Shown here piece after piece: positions 1-7,424 of a stretch of DNA of 10,151 nucleotides. The translations under genes and the position numbers were made by a program. A model generated the notes under the pieces. It made no database searches, was not told where the DNA came from, and saw only the letters and a program-made list of their open reading frames with translations. Source of the DNA: CAYQDF01 sp964416175. Its GTDB lineage: Bacteria > Chloroflexota > Anaerolineae > Anaerolineales > UBA4823. The DNA lies in assembly GCA_964416175.1 (NCBI GenBank), contig CAYQDF010000113.1:1-10151 (forward strand). The letters run 5' to 3'. Each line of letters starts with the position of its first letter. The first letter of the stretch is position 1.

Positions 1-49
1 ATGGTACTGCCCCGGCAGCGGGGTGGGAGAGTAGGTCATCGCCAAGAGA
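1..49 (+). rRNA. rrf: 5S ribosomal RNA, 3' end (partial)
   Basis: The window opens inside a 5S rRNA. Bases 1-10 (ATGGTACTGC) and 22-47 (GGTGGGAGAGTAGG, then TCATCGCC and AAG) match the universal 3' third of bacterial 5S rRNA: the helix IV/V arm with its CCCC/GGGG stem closed around GGCAGC, loop E (GAGAGTAGG), and the 3' strand of helix I (GCCAAGAG). About two thirds of the gene, on the 5' side, lies outside the window. The exact 3' end is uncertain by a few bases because the pairing helix I strand is missing; a U-rich run (CTTTTATTTA, 51-60) follows directly. Its position implies that an rRNA operon ends here, converging on alr. Confidence 0.93.
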
Positions 50-150
50 CCTTTTATTTAACATGAATTCGGGGTAAAACAAACCAGCGCGCTGAGCGGA
101 GTGGCGGTTATTCCGAACTGACGTTATTGAACTACAAAAGACCTCGTAAT
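50..150. other. Convergent spacer between 5S rRNA and alr
   Basis: About 100 bases with no gene. It holds a U-rich run right after the 5S (51-60), a 10-bp GC palindrome CAGCGCGCTG (85-94) without a following T-tract, and a small near-repeat (GTTATTCCGAACT at 107-119, GTTATTGAACT at 123-133). No clear intrinsic terminator is visible for either converging transcription unit. Confidence 0.5.
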
Positions 151-203
151 CTAACGGTAAACTCGCGGCACACGCGCCCCTAAGCCACAAACGACTTCGT
201 AAT
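134..203. repeat. Imperfect direct repeat spanning the alr 3' end
   Basis: Two 17-base segments, 134-150 and 187-203, agree at 15 of 17 positions and are 53 bases apart start to start. The inner one encodes part of NYEVVCG in the Alr C-terminal motif; the other lies just past the alr stop codon and, in a shifted frame, would read DYEVFC. This looks like a decayed partial duplication of the gene end, though coincidence is possible. Confidence 0.45.
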
Positions 204-1263
204 TCACCGTGCGCCATTGAGCTGCCAGGTTATCAACCGTGAGGCTTTCTACCCCCTGAGAACCTATCAGCACCACCTCATCCCCCTCTTGGGCTTCTGG
301 AACGGTATCCAACTGCACCATGACCTGGTCCATGCACACCCTCCCCACGACGGGGACTCGCCTGCCGCGCACAAGCACCTGGTTCCCGGCTGTCCGCCGG
401 TATCCGTCGGCATAACCCACTGGCAAAGTTCCGATCCTCTCTTCCGATGCTGTTGAATACTCGTGTCCGTAGCTGACTCCTTGCCCGGCAGGGAGTCTCT
501 TGATCTGGCTGATCACGGTCTTCCATGCCAGGGCAGGCCTGAAACCTGGGGGAAGCCGGCAATCTCGCGAGGGATCAAGACCATAGATTGCTATCCCGGG
601 ACGGACCATGTTGAACCACGTATTTGGATGCGCGAGGATCGCTGCTGAATTCGCAGCGTGAATCCAGGGAGGAAGCATATCGCCAGCGGAGAGGGAATTG
701 AGGACTTCGCGGAAACATCCCTCCTGTTGATGGGTAGCGACACCGTCCATTTCATCCGCTCTGGCAAAATGAGTGAATATACCTTCAAACATGACCGATG
801 TTCTGTGGACCATGGATTGGGCAAGGGTTACAGCATCTTTTGGAGAGAGGCCGAGCCGACTCATTCCCGTGTCGACTTTTAGATGCAACCGGGCAATTTT
901 ACCGATGCTCTGAGCTCTAGCTTCTGCGTAATCTACCTGATCAGCGGTCCAGGTCGCCATCGAGATGTCGTTCGCAATCGCGGATTCAACTTTCTCCCGG
1001 GGGGTGAAACCCAGGACGAGTACAGGACAGCCAATCCCCGCATGGCGGAGCTCTAGGGCTTCCTCCATCCGAGCGACCCCACACCAGGACGCCCCTCCCT
1101 GGAGAGCTGCTCTGACAACCGGCACAGCGCCGTGACCGTATCCATTGGCCTTGACCACGGCCATCACCGCAACACCGGTCATCCGCCGAAGTAAACGAAC
1201 GTTGTTCTCGATCGCGCTGCGGTCTACTTCGATCCAGGTTGAAAAATGATTGATGGCATCCAT
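151..1263 (-). CDS. alr: Alanine racemase
   Basis: This PLP enzyme interconverts L- and D-alanine in the cytoplasm, supplying D-Ala for peptidoglycan. It has 370 residues, normal for the family. The N-terminal TIM barrel carries the PLP lysine K38 in VVKANGYGHG. Other family landmarks are HLKVDTGMSRLG (127-138), THFA with H165, ANS (204-206) and RPGIAIYG (221-228), which contact the cofactor. The C-terminal beta domain supplies the second catalytic base, Y265 in VSYGHEY, plus VGYADGYRR and GRVCMDQ (307-313), and ends with the usual NYEVVCGLGARVPR motif. The ATG at 1263 puts TWIEVDRSAIENN at its usual position near the N-terminus. It begins 15 bases after the dehydrogenase gene ends; the only purine-rich site (GGAG, 1284-1287) is about 20 bases away, so initiation may depend on coupling. 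The fold and activity are very secure. Confidence 0.97.
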   Translation of the reverse strand: MDAINHFSTWIEVDRSAIENNVRLLRRMTGVAVMAVVKANGYGHGAVPVVRAALQGGASWCGVARMEEALELRHAGIGCPVLVLGFTPREKVESAIANDISMATWTADQVDYAEARAQSIGKIARLHLKVDTGMSRLGLSPKDAVTLAQSMVHRTSVMFEGIFTHFARADEMDGVATHQQEGCFREVLNSLSAGDMLPPWIHAANSAAILAHPNTWFNMVRPGIAIYGLDPSRDCRLPPGFRPALAWKTVISQIKRLPAGQGVSYGHEYSTASEERIGTLPVGYADGYRRTAGNQVLVRGRRVPVVGRVCMDQVMVQLDTVPEAQEGDEVVLIGSQGVESLTVDNLAAQWRTVNYEVVCGLGARVPRVYR

Positions 1264-1278
1264 GGGCGTGAGTATATC

Positions 1279-4200
1279 TTATTCTCCAATCGCTCGAGAG
1301 AGCAACGTGATTGGATGGATCACCCGTCTTCCGGTTCCTTCGAAGATCTGGGTCGTGCAGGAGAAACCCGGTGCGGCAAGGATGGTCTCCGCAAATGCAG
1401 CCCGGACAGCAGGAAAGAGTGAAAGCTCCCCAATGTCCATGGACAGGTCATAATGTTCTGCCTCGTATCCAAAAGCTCCGGCCATACCACAGCACCCCGC
1501 GTCGATAACTTCGACGGAATACCCTGCCCTCTCAAGCATCAGCCGGGTTGCCTCGACCCCAACGGGATAGCCATCACTGCGTGGAAGCTGGGCTTTTTGG
1601 TAACAGTGACCATGGAGAAGAACTCGGTGTGGAAGGCATTCGCTGCCTGTCCGGTGTTCGGCTATGCGAAATCCGCCCTGGTGGCGCCCCTCACTCACCC
1701 TGACCAGATATTCATCGATCATATAGGTCCGGTTTGCCAGCCTGGCCACGTACTCGTCTTCCGGAAACAAATCCAGGAATTCGTCTCTTAGCGTATAAAT
1801 CTCGGAGGGCTCGACTCCCAGGACTGGCAAATCCCCGCCCGGGTCCAGCTTGCGAATTTCGGTAATGACCCGCTCGGCGTGAGCGCGCGCTTCACGCAAA
1901 AATCCTTTGGATATCAATGTCCTTCCCGTCCCGATGATCGGCAGAAGCACCGTTCTTTTTCCAATTGATTCAACCACATGGACAGCCTTCAAACCAACTT
2001 CGGGCTGGAAATATTCCGTGAAGGGATCGGAAAGGAAAATGACACGATCCCCGGCCACTTCACCCATTCGATAAGCGGGAAAAGTACGGCTAAATTGCTG
2101 GTGAAAAGGTTTTTGAGAGATTTCCGGAATCTGCCGATGAGGAGAGAAACCTAAAAATGACTTGACCCTGCCGCTTCTATTGATTAACGCTAGTGCCATC
2201 CTGGATAAGGGGAGGGTATGGGCGCCGGCCTTTGCAAATCGATCGATGTAGGCAAATAGATAATCTCTGAGTGCCCGGCGGTTCCCCGGAAATGCCCGGT
2301 AATAATACTCGAGGAACTCATATTTCAGCTTTGCCATATCTACCGCTGAAGGGCATTCAGATTTGCACCCCTTGCAAGCAAGACAGAGGTCCAGAGCGGT
2401 GAACACTATGGAGGCTGCCTTGCGATCGCGGCAATCGATCTCGCCGGTGAGCATGGCTCGGAGAAGGTTGGCTCGCCCACGGGTGCTGTGCATTTCTTCC
2501 CGAGTAGCCTGGAAGGATGGACACATCAGGCCGCTTTCTTTCCGACATACAGCAGCCCCGTTGCAGAGCTCGACTGCCCCACCCACCCCGGCCTGTGAAT
2601 CGAAACTCATCACCGTCTGCCAGGTAGTGACCTCGCGAGTTTGAGAGCGGAATCTGGTATCCATGGGATACGGATCGACGATCTTCCCAGGATTCATAAT
2701 GCCGCGGGGATCTGCGGATTGCTTGATCCGACGGAAAGCAGAGACCAGGCGTTCTCCGAACATTTTCACCAGCCATTCAGACCGGGAAATCCCATCACCG
2801 TGTTCGCCGCTCACCGAACCACCCAGCCCAATGACGAGATCGACAGCTTCGGATGCGATCTTTCGCAGCCGCCTGGAGAAATCCGGCGATTTTAAGTTCA
2901 GGATTGGACGCAGGTGAAGGCACCCGGCGGAAGCATGAGCGTAAAAGTCACCTTCGGTACCATTCTGCGCGAGGATCGCTTTCATCTCCCGGATGAAGAT
3001 AGCCAGCCGATCGACCGGAACCGAAAGGTCCTCGATAAACGAGACAGGCCGGCGATCCCCAGGCATTGACATGAGCAATCCCAAACCAACCTTCCGTACT
3101 GCCCAGATGTTATTCATTGTTCGAGGATCATGCGCAGTGAGTGAAGGGAGCGGGATTGAGCGCGAGACCAACCTGGCACGTCTGATTAATTCCTTGCGGT
3201 CATCACCGGCGAACTCGAGCACCAGCAGATTGGGAATCTTATCAGAAGCGGCGTAAAGCGATTCGAGGAATGCGAGCTGGCTCGCATAGATCGGAATTTT
3301 TCTAGCCAGGTGGAGAATATTCGAGGGGATTAATTCAATCGCTGAAGGAGAGGTGGCTAATAAGCCGGGAATCTCCTCACACGCTGTGAGAAGATCGTCA
3401 AAAGCAAGGACCAGCAGGACTTTTTCAGCGGGGAGATCGACCAGGCGCACTTTAACCTTCGTAAAGACCCCAAGAGTCCCTTCTGACCCGGCAAACAGCG
3501 GCGCCAAGTTGATCGTCCCCGGAGAGACGGGAGGATAATCACTTCTGATCGTCCAGAATGGAGGGGCCGCCGATGACCAGGGCAGCAGATAATTCAAATT
3601 GTACCCGCTTGCTCGTCGCCAGGTCTTCGGCCATCTCTGCATGATTTCATCCTTCTCATGCTCTCTTATATGAAGGGCTGTCCGGTAAATATTCCCCTCC
3701 AGGTCGCTTCGCGTGGACCTAAGCGCGGCTTCCCGCAATGATACAGATTCAAATCGGATCCTGGAACCATCTGATAGAGCGACATCAGCGGCAATGAGGT
3801 GGTCCGCAGACATCCCGTATAGAATTGAATGCATTCCGGTCGCATTGTTCGCCAGGGAACCTCCGATAGTCGCCCGTTCAGCTGAGGCCGGATCGGGCCC
3901 AAATTGCAGCCCGTGACGTGAAGCCGCCTGGTTTAATGCAGGGAGGAGCACCCCCGGTTCCAGCGTGGCTGTCTTCTCCTCAGGGTTAATCTCGAGGATC
4001 TTCCTCAAATATCTGGAGCAGTCGAGAATCAATCCTGGACCGATCGCCTGCCCAGCAAGACTTGAGCCTGCTCCTCTAGGGATAACAGGTACGCCATAGC
4101 GTCCGGCGATTTCGATACAGGCAGCCGCCTCATCTCCAGACATGGGAAACGCTGCGCCAATGGGCTTCACCTGATAAATCGAAGCATCGGTGCTATACAA

Positions 4201-4296
4201 AATCCTGGTAGCCAGGTCAAACCGGACGTCCCCCGAGATCGAGGATTTAAGTGCTGCCTCAAAGGGCGTCAGATCGGATCTTTGATGGTCACTCAA
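1279..4296 (-). CDS. FAD-binding and 4Fe-4S D-2-hydroxyacid dehydrogenase, YdiJ-type
   Basis: A 1005-residue fusion similar in length and order to E. coli YdiJ. The N-terminal FAD_binding_4 (PCMH/VAO) domain shows PRGAGSSLAGQ (73-83), GGSLANNATG (145-154) and GSEGTLGVFTKV (270-281). A FAD-oxidase C-terminal domain follows with SGEHGDGISRSEW (496-508) and NPGKIVDP (535-542). A ferredoxin-like part has cysteines C578, C584 and C592 (CNGAAVCR, then MCPSF), then a classic CxxCxxCxxxCP set C638/C641/C644/C648. The C-terminus is a CCG (heterodisulfide reductase-like) domain with HGHCYQK (895-901) and CCGMAGAFG (935-943). The family oxidises D-2-hydroxyacids such as D-lactate or D-2-hydroxyglutarate and passes electrons on; the substrate here is not readable from sequence. 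There are no membrane helices or signal peptide. It probably forms an operon with alr. The start is TTG. Confidence 0.93.
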   Translation of the reverse strand: MSDHQRSDLTPFEAALKSSISGDVRFDLATRILYSTDASIYQVKPIGAAFPMSGDEAAACIEIAGRYGVPVIPRGAGSSLAGQAIGPGLILDCSRYLRKILEINPEEKTATLEPGVLLPALNQAASRHGLQFGPDPASAERATIGGSLANNATGMHSILYGMSADHLIAADVALSDGSRIRFESVSLREAALRSTRSDLEGNIYRTALHIREHEKDEIMQRWPKTWRRASGYNLNYLLPWSSAAPPFWTIRSDYPPVSPGTINLAPLFAGSEGTLGVFTKVKVRLVDLPAEKVLLVLAFDDLLTACEEIPGLLATSPSAIELIPSNILHLARKIPIYASQLAFLESLYAASDKIPNLLVLEFAGDDRKELIRRARLVSRSIPLPSLTAHDPRTMNNIWAVRKVGLGLLMSMPGDRRPVSFIEDLSVPVDRLAIFIREMKAILAQNGTEGDFYAHASAGCLHLRPILNLKSPDFSRRLRKIASEAVDLVIGLGGSVSGEHGDGISRSEWLVKMFGERLVSAFRRIKQSADPRGIMNPGKIVDPYPMDTRFRSQTREVTTWQTVMSFDSQAGVGGAVELCNGAAVCRKESGLMCPSFQATREEMHSTRGRANLLRAMLTGEIDCRDRKAASIVFTALDLCLACKGCKSECPSAVDMAKLKYEFLEYYYRAFPGNRRALRDYLFAYIDRFAKAGAHTLPLSRMALALINRSGRVKSFLGFSPHRQIPEISQKPFHQQFSRTFPAYRMGEVAGDRVIFLSDPFTEYFQPEVGLKAVHVVESIGKRTVLLPIIGTGRTLISKGFLREARAHAERVITEIRKLDPGGDLPVLGVEPSEIYTLRDEFLDLFPEDEYVARLANRTYMIDEYLVRVSEGRHQGGFRIAEHRTGSECLPHRVLLHGHCYQKAQLPRSDGYPVGVEATRLMLERAGYSVEVIDAGCCGMAGAFGYEAEHYDLSMDIGELSLFPAVRAAFAETILAAPGFSCTTQIFEGTGRRVIHPITLLSRAIGE

Positions 4297-4303
4297 AGCT
4301 GCA

Positions 4304-4308
4304 CTTCC
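4304..4308 (-). promoter_or_regulatory. Ribosome binding site deciding a TTG start
   Basis: Read on the minus strand, GGAAG lies 7 bases before the TTG at 4296-4294. No ATG or GTG in this frame comes early enough to include the N-terminal part of the FAD domain; the next methionine is residue 52, already inside it. The TTG with this Shine-Dalgarno is therefore the best start for the YdiJ-type dehydrogenase. Confidence 0.6.
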
Positions 4309-4351
4309 AAGAAATCACCGCTATCTGTTTCCAAGAGTGGTTTATTCTTCG

Positions 4352-4368
4352 CAGGTCTCAACAGGTCT
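4352..4368. repeat. Tandem CAGGTCT direct repeat, 10-bp period (operator candidate)
   Basis: CAGGTCT occurs at 4352-4358 and again at 4362-4368, ten bases start to start, which is about one helical turn, so both copies would face the same side of the DNA. They cover the expected transcription start of the minus-strand promoter. The placement suits a repressor site. The binding protein is unknown, and two 7-mers could also recur by chance. Confidence 0.35.
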
Positions 4369-4378
4369 ATAATTATAG
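4367..4378. promoter_or_regulatory. 12-bp palindrome containing a TATAAT -10 on both strands
   Basis: CTATAATTATAG is a perfect palindrome that gives a consensus TATAAT -10 hexamer in each direction. The minus-strand copy (4377-4372) is placed to drive the dehydrogenase-alr operon with a leader of roughly 70 bases. I find no good -35 hexamer at 15-18 bases on either side, so if it is a promoter it may need an activator. Direct repeats lie immediately downstream of the minus-strand -10. Confidence 0.4.
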
Positions 4379-4402
4379 CCGAGGGTGATCAGATACCATT
4401 CG

Positions 4403-4417
4403 AGATAATGATTATTT
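4403..4417. promoter_or_regulatory. Fur/PerR-like 7-1-7 palindrome
   Basis: AGATAAT-G-ATTATTT resembles the 7-1-7 core recognised by Fur-family regulators (TGATAAT-N-ATTATCA), matching 11 of 14 defined bases by eye. It lies just before the -35 of the + strand promoter and behind the minus-strand -10, so one protein could affect both operons. An Fe-S enzyme under iron or peroxide control would make sense, but AT-rich intergenic DNA often yields such matches. Confidence 0.3.
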
Positions 4418-4422
4418 TCACG

Positions 4423-4462
4423 TTGACCCTGGAATCGAATTGAGATAAACTATTTTTATAAT
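4423..4462 (+). promoter_or_regulatory. Candidate promoter(s) of the aminotransferase-pckA operon
   Basis: TTGACC (4423-4428, 5 of 6 to the -35 consensus) is followed after 17 bases by TAAACT (4446-4451, 4 of 6 to the -10). A perfect TATAAT lies slightly further on (4457-4462), but without a well-spaced -35. Either would give an untranslated leader of roughly 85-100 bases before the ATG at 4555. I saw no convincing riboswitch-like fold in that leader, though I cannot run a covariance search. Confidence 0.5.
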
Positions 4463-4536
4463 GTTCAGAGATCTTTGGTTCTCCAGTGCAGGGGGGATTG
4501 ATTGATCGCCACCCAAAGCAGACGAGATCAGAATTC

Positions 4537-4542
4537 AGGAGA
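4537..4542 (+). promoter_or_regulatory. Ribosome binding site for the aminotransferase
   Basis: AGGAGA lies 12 bases before the ATG at 4555, a somewhat long but workable spacing. It supports this ATG over the in-frame GTG at 4486. The family N-terminus normally begins just before a motif like the one seen here (ISQLARSILDSPTLRLNEEA). Confidence 0.6.
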
Positions 4543-4554
4543 CTTTCAAATTCT

Positions 4555-5772
4555 ATGAGCATCAGCCAGCTCGCTCGCTCGATACTTGATTCGCCAACGC
4601 TTCGATTGAACGAGGAAGCCCGCCGACTAAAAGAAAAAGGCATACCTGTAATCCACCTCGGTATCGGCGAACCCAAGAACCGTGCTCCCATTACCGCCAT
4701 ACTGAGCGCAGCAGCCAAGTTAAGCAGTGGGGAGGTGAAATATACTCCTACCGATGGGCTGCCATCGTTAAAAAAAGCGATCATAAAGTACACGGAAGAA
4801 AACTATGACAGGGTGGTTGCTCCAGAGAATATCATCGTAACGAATGGAGCTAAACAGTCAATATACAATGTGATTTTCAGCATCGTCGATCCACAAGACG
4901 AAGTAATCATTCTTGCACCTTATTGGGTCAGTTATCCGGAAATCGTTAAGATGGTGCATGGAATACCTGTGATCGTCACCCCGGAGGATGGGAGCTTCTA
5001 TCCCAGGATGGAAGATATAACTGAGGCAGTGAGCTCCTACACCAAGGCGATCATCGTCAACAGCCCGAACAATCCGTCAGGAGTCGTGTTTCCCCCAGAA
5101 TTTATTGCTGAAATCGTCGAGTTTTGTGAATCAAAGGGGATCTACCTGATCCTGGATGACATCTATCACAAACTTGTTTTCGATGGAGTCGAAGCCCCTC
5201 CTGGGTATAAATATACAAAAAAGGATCTCGAATCGACCAGGTTGATCGTAATTAACGGTGTATCGAAGCTTTACGGGATGACAGGTTTTCGAATCGGTTG
5301 GGTGATAGCAAGCCGTCGGCTGGTTGAAGTGATGACCAATGTCCAGGCTCAGACGACTTCCTGTCCGGCAGTCCTCCTTCAGGCAGCGGCTGAAGGGGCA
5401 CTTAACGGTTTACAAAGCTATGTGGAAAGCTTGCGATTGACGATCCAAAACAACCGGAATGTCGTCATGCAAGAGCTTAAATCCTTCAATGGAATAAGGG
5501 TTACGAAACCCCAGGGAACTTTCTACTGTTTACCCGATTTCAGAGCGTACATGGAGGATTCGGTTAGACTATCGGAGTTTATTCTCAATAAAGCTCGAGT
5601 CGTAACAGTTCCCGGCAAGGAATTCGGGATGGAAGGTCATTTGAGGTTGAGTTATGCAGGGACAGTCAAGGATATCACCGAGGGTATCGCAAGGATGAAG
5701 TGGGCTCTCGATCCTGACTCCCCGCGCGAGATTTACATCGGAGACCACAAACTGATCAGAGACTGGCTATGA
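4555..5772 (+). CDS. PLP-dependent class I/II aminotransferase (aspartate aminotransferase-like)
   Basis: This is a 405-residue fold-type I aminotransferase, probably moving an amino group between aspartate (or a similar amino acid) and 2-oxoglutarate. Visible landmarks are LGIGEP (35-40), YTPTDGLPSL (63-72), the NSPNNPSG cofactor loop (169-176), DDIY with D201 and Y204 contacting PLP, SKLYGMTGFRIGW with the Schiff-base lysine K238 and R246, and the carboxylate-binding arginine R364 in LRLSYAG. The order and length fit the AspC/AAT-I subgroup. The Asp-Asp in DDIY replaces the usual Asp-Glu, a mild variation. A short tail after the fold (residues 386-405) ends in IRDWL. The stop overlaps the pckA start by ATGA, so the two are translationally coupled and oxaloacetate is a plausible shared metabolite. 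Other specificities (alanine, aromatic amino acids, prephenate) cannot be excluded. Confidence 0.92.
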   Translation: MSISQLARSILDSPTLRLNEEARRLKEKGIPVIHLGIGEPKNRAPITAILSAAAKLSSGEVKYTPTDGLPSLKKAIIKYTEENYDRVVAPENIIVTNGAKQSIYNVIFSIVDPQDEVIILAPYWVSYPEIVKMVHGIPVIVTPEDGSFYPRMEDITEAVSSYTKAIIVNSPNNPSGVVFPPEFIAEIVEFCESKGIYLILDDIYHKLVFDGVEAPPGYKYTKKDLESTRLIVINGVSKLYGMTGFRIGWVIASRRLVEVMTNVQAQTTSCPAVLLQAAAEGALNGLQSYVESLRLTIQNNRNVVMQELKSFNGIRVTKPQGTFYCLPDFRAYMEDSVRLSEFILNKARVVTVPGKEFGMEGHLRLSYAGTVKDITEGIARMKWALDPDSPREIYIGDHKLIRDWL

Positions 5773-7424
5773 ATAACTTATTGAATATCCGAACTCCAGC
5801 TGAAAAAGAAGCTTCAGAATTAATCAGCAATTATGGCCTGGAAAATCACGGGCTGACTAATCTGCGATCAGTCTATTGGAATCTTCCGGTTGAAGCACTT
5901 TATGAAGAAGTGATATTTAGAAACGAAGGCCGTATCTCTCACCATGGACCCATCGTCGTGAATACGGGAAAACACACCGCCAGGGCAGCCAACGATAAAT
6001 TCATCGTGATGGAACCCGAATATGGGGATGAGATATGGTGGGGAGAGTACAATCGCCCATTTAGTGCTGAGAAGTTCGACGAGCTGATTGGCCGACTGCA
6101 GGGATTTCTCCAGGGGCGAGATTTGTTCGTACAAGACTGTTACGGCGGTGCCGATCCCCATTACCGCCTACCGATCCGCATCGTTACAGAATATGCCTGG
6201 CATTCACTCTTTGCCAGGAACATGTTTATCCTCCCGGAGACGAACGAGGAATACCGGAGACATATCCCGGAATTTACAGTCATCTGCGCGCCATCTTTTA
6301 AATCCCACCCTTCCATCGATGGTTCGCCTTCCCAAACTTTCATCGTCCTGGATTTCGCAAAAAATCTTTGCATTATCGGAAACACCGCATATGGGGGAGA
6401 AATCAAGAAGTCCATCTTCACAGTGCTGAATTTCCTTCTCCCCCGAACAGGGATCATGACGATGCATTGCTCAGCGAACGTCGGCTCTGGAGGGGATGTG
6501 GCACTGTTTTTTGGACTCTCAGGAACCGGCAAGACCACGCTTTCCGCCGACCCGAATCGTAGATTGATCGGCGATGACGAGCACGGCTGGAGTGATGAGG
6601 GAATTTTCAACTTCGAAGCAGGTTGCTATGCCAAAGTGATCCAGCTTTCCCCCACCGCGGAACCGGAGATCTATGCCTGTACTCAAAGATTCGGGACAAT
6701 TCTTGAAAATGTCGTTTACGACCCGGTGACCCGGCTGATTGACCTGGACGATGATTCGATTACGGAGAACACACGCGCTTCCTACCCCCTTGATTACATC
6801 GAAAACTCCGTGCCGGAGAAAAGAGCCGGGCATCCGAACAACATCATCCTGCTCACCTGCGACGCATCCGGTGTTATGCCTCCCATCGCCCGATTGACGC
6901 CTGACCAGGCGCTCTATCATTTCATTTCAGGCTACACCTCAAAGGTGGCAGGGACCGAAATCGGACTGGGCAAAGAGCCTGAGATCACATTCAGCACCTG
7001 CTTCGGGGCACCCTTTATGGTGCATCGACCCAGTTATTATGCGGAGCTGCTGAGGAAGAAGATTACCCGGTACGGTGTGAAATGCTGGCTTCTAAATACG
7101 GGCTGGGTCGGAGGTTCTTACGGAGTTGGCAAAAGAATTAGCATTCACCACACGCGGGCGATGCTCAATGCTGCACTGAGGGGGGACCTGGAGGATGTTG
7201 AATACCAGGTCGATCCGATCTTCAAGTTCCAGGTGCCCAGGCATTGCCCTGGGGTCCCGGATGATGTATTGAATCCGGCCTCAACCTGGCCTTCTCAGGA
7301 CGGCTACATGACCCGCTACCGTGAACTCGCAGCCAGGTTCATTGACAATTTCAGGAAATTCGCCGACGATACCACCCAAGAAGTTCGTCAATCCGGCCCA
7401 GTCTTAGAGAGCCCACGCGAGTAG
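5769..7424 (+). CDS. pckA: Phosphoenolpyruvate carboxykinase (ATP)
   Basis: It converts oxaloacetate and ATP to phosphoenolpyruvate, CO2 and ADP, the entry step of gluconeogenesis (EC 4.1.1.49), in the cytoplasm. Its 551 residues are close to the usual 530-550. Landmarks are R72 in the substrate loop, AYGGEIKKS (207-215) with the metal- and substrate-binding lysines, MHCSANVG (232-239) with metal ligand H233, the kinase-1a P-loop GLSGTGKTTLSAD (249-261), the kinase-2 motif GDDEHGW (268-274) with metal ligand D269, and ENTRASYP (333-340). The adenine-binding C-terminal region includes TGWVGGSYGVGKRI (444-457). The substrate-loop motif reads TARAANDKF rather than the common TGRSPxDKF. The gene begins inside the stop of the aminotransferase (ATGA overlap) with only a weak AGAG-like site upstream, so it probably relies on coupling. 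Its 3' end overlaps the convergent small membrane gene. Confidence 0.97.
   Translation: MNNLLNIRTPAEKEASELISNYGLENHGLTNLRSVYWNLPVEALYEEVIFRNEGRISHHGPIVVNTGKHTARAANDKFIVMEPEYGDEIWWGEYNRPFSAEKFDELIGRLQGFLQGRDLFVQDCYGGADPHYRLPIRIVTEYAWHSLFARNMFILPETNEEYRRHIPEFTVICAPSFKSHPSIDGSPSQTFIVLDFAKNLCIIGNTAYGGEIKKSIFTVLNFLLPRTGIMTMHCSANVGSGGDVALFFGLSGTGKTTLSADPNRRLIGDDEHGWSDEGIFNFEAGCYAKVIQLSPTAEPEIYACTQRFGTILENVVYDPVTRLIDLDDDSITENTRASYPLDYIENSVPEKRAGHPNNIILLTCDASGVMPPIARLTPDQALYHFISGYTSKVAGTEIGLGKEPEITFSTCFGAPFMVHRPSYYAELLRKKITRYGVKCWLLNTGWVGGSYGVGKRISIHHTRAMLNAALRGDLEDVEYQVDPIFKFQVPRHCPGVPDDVLNPASTWPSQDGYMTRYRELAARFIDNFRKFADDTTQEVRQSGPVLESPRE

Noticed and set aside
51..94. Possible rRNA operon terminator (T-rich run and CAGCGCGCTG palindrome)
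   Set aside because: The T-run comes before the palindrome rather than after it, and no stem-loop followed by T residues is visible, so it does not qualify as an intrinsic terminator.
4386..4399. GGTGATCAGATACC as a GntR/FadR-type operator
   Set aside because: Only three base pairs are symmetric at each end, and the spacing does not fit the TnGTnnnACnA pattern of that family.
4486..4554. In-frame upstream extension of the aminotransferase from a GTG at 4486
   Set aside because: The extra 23 residues are unlike the family N-terminus, and a better AGGAGA site precedes the ATG at 4555.
4389..4793. 134-residue open frame on the minus strand opposite the aminotransferase start
   Set aside because: It lies antisense to a well-supported gene and its regulatory region, and its translation has no recognisable domain; it is a shadow frame.
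6161..6610. 149-residue antisense frame inside pckA
   Set aside because: It is the reverse complement of strongly conserved PckA coding sequence, with no ribosome site or recognisable family.
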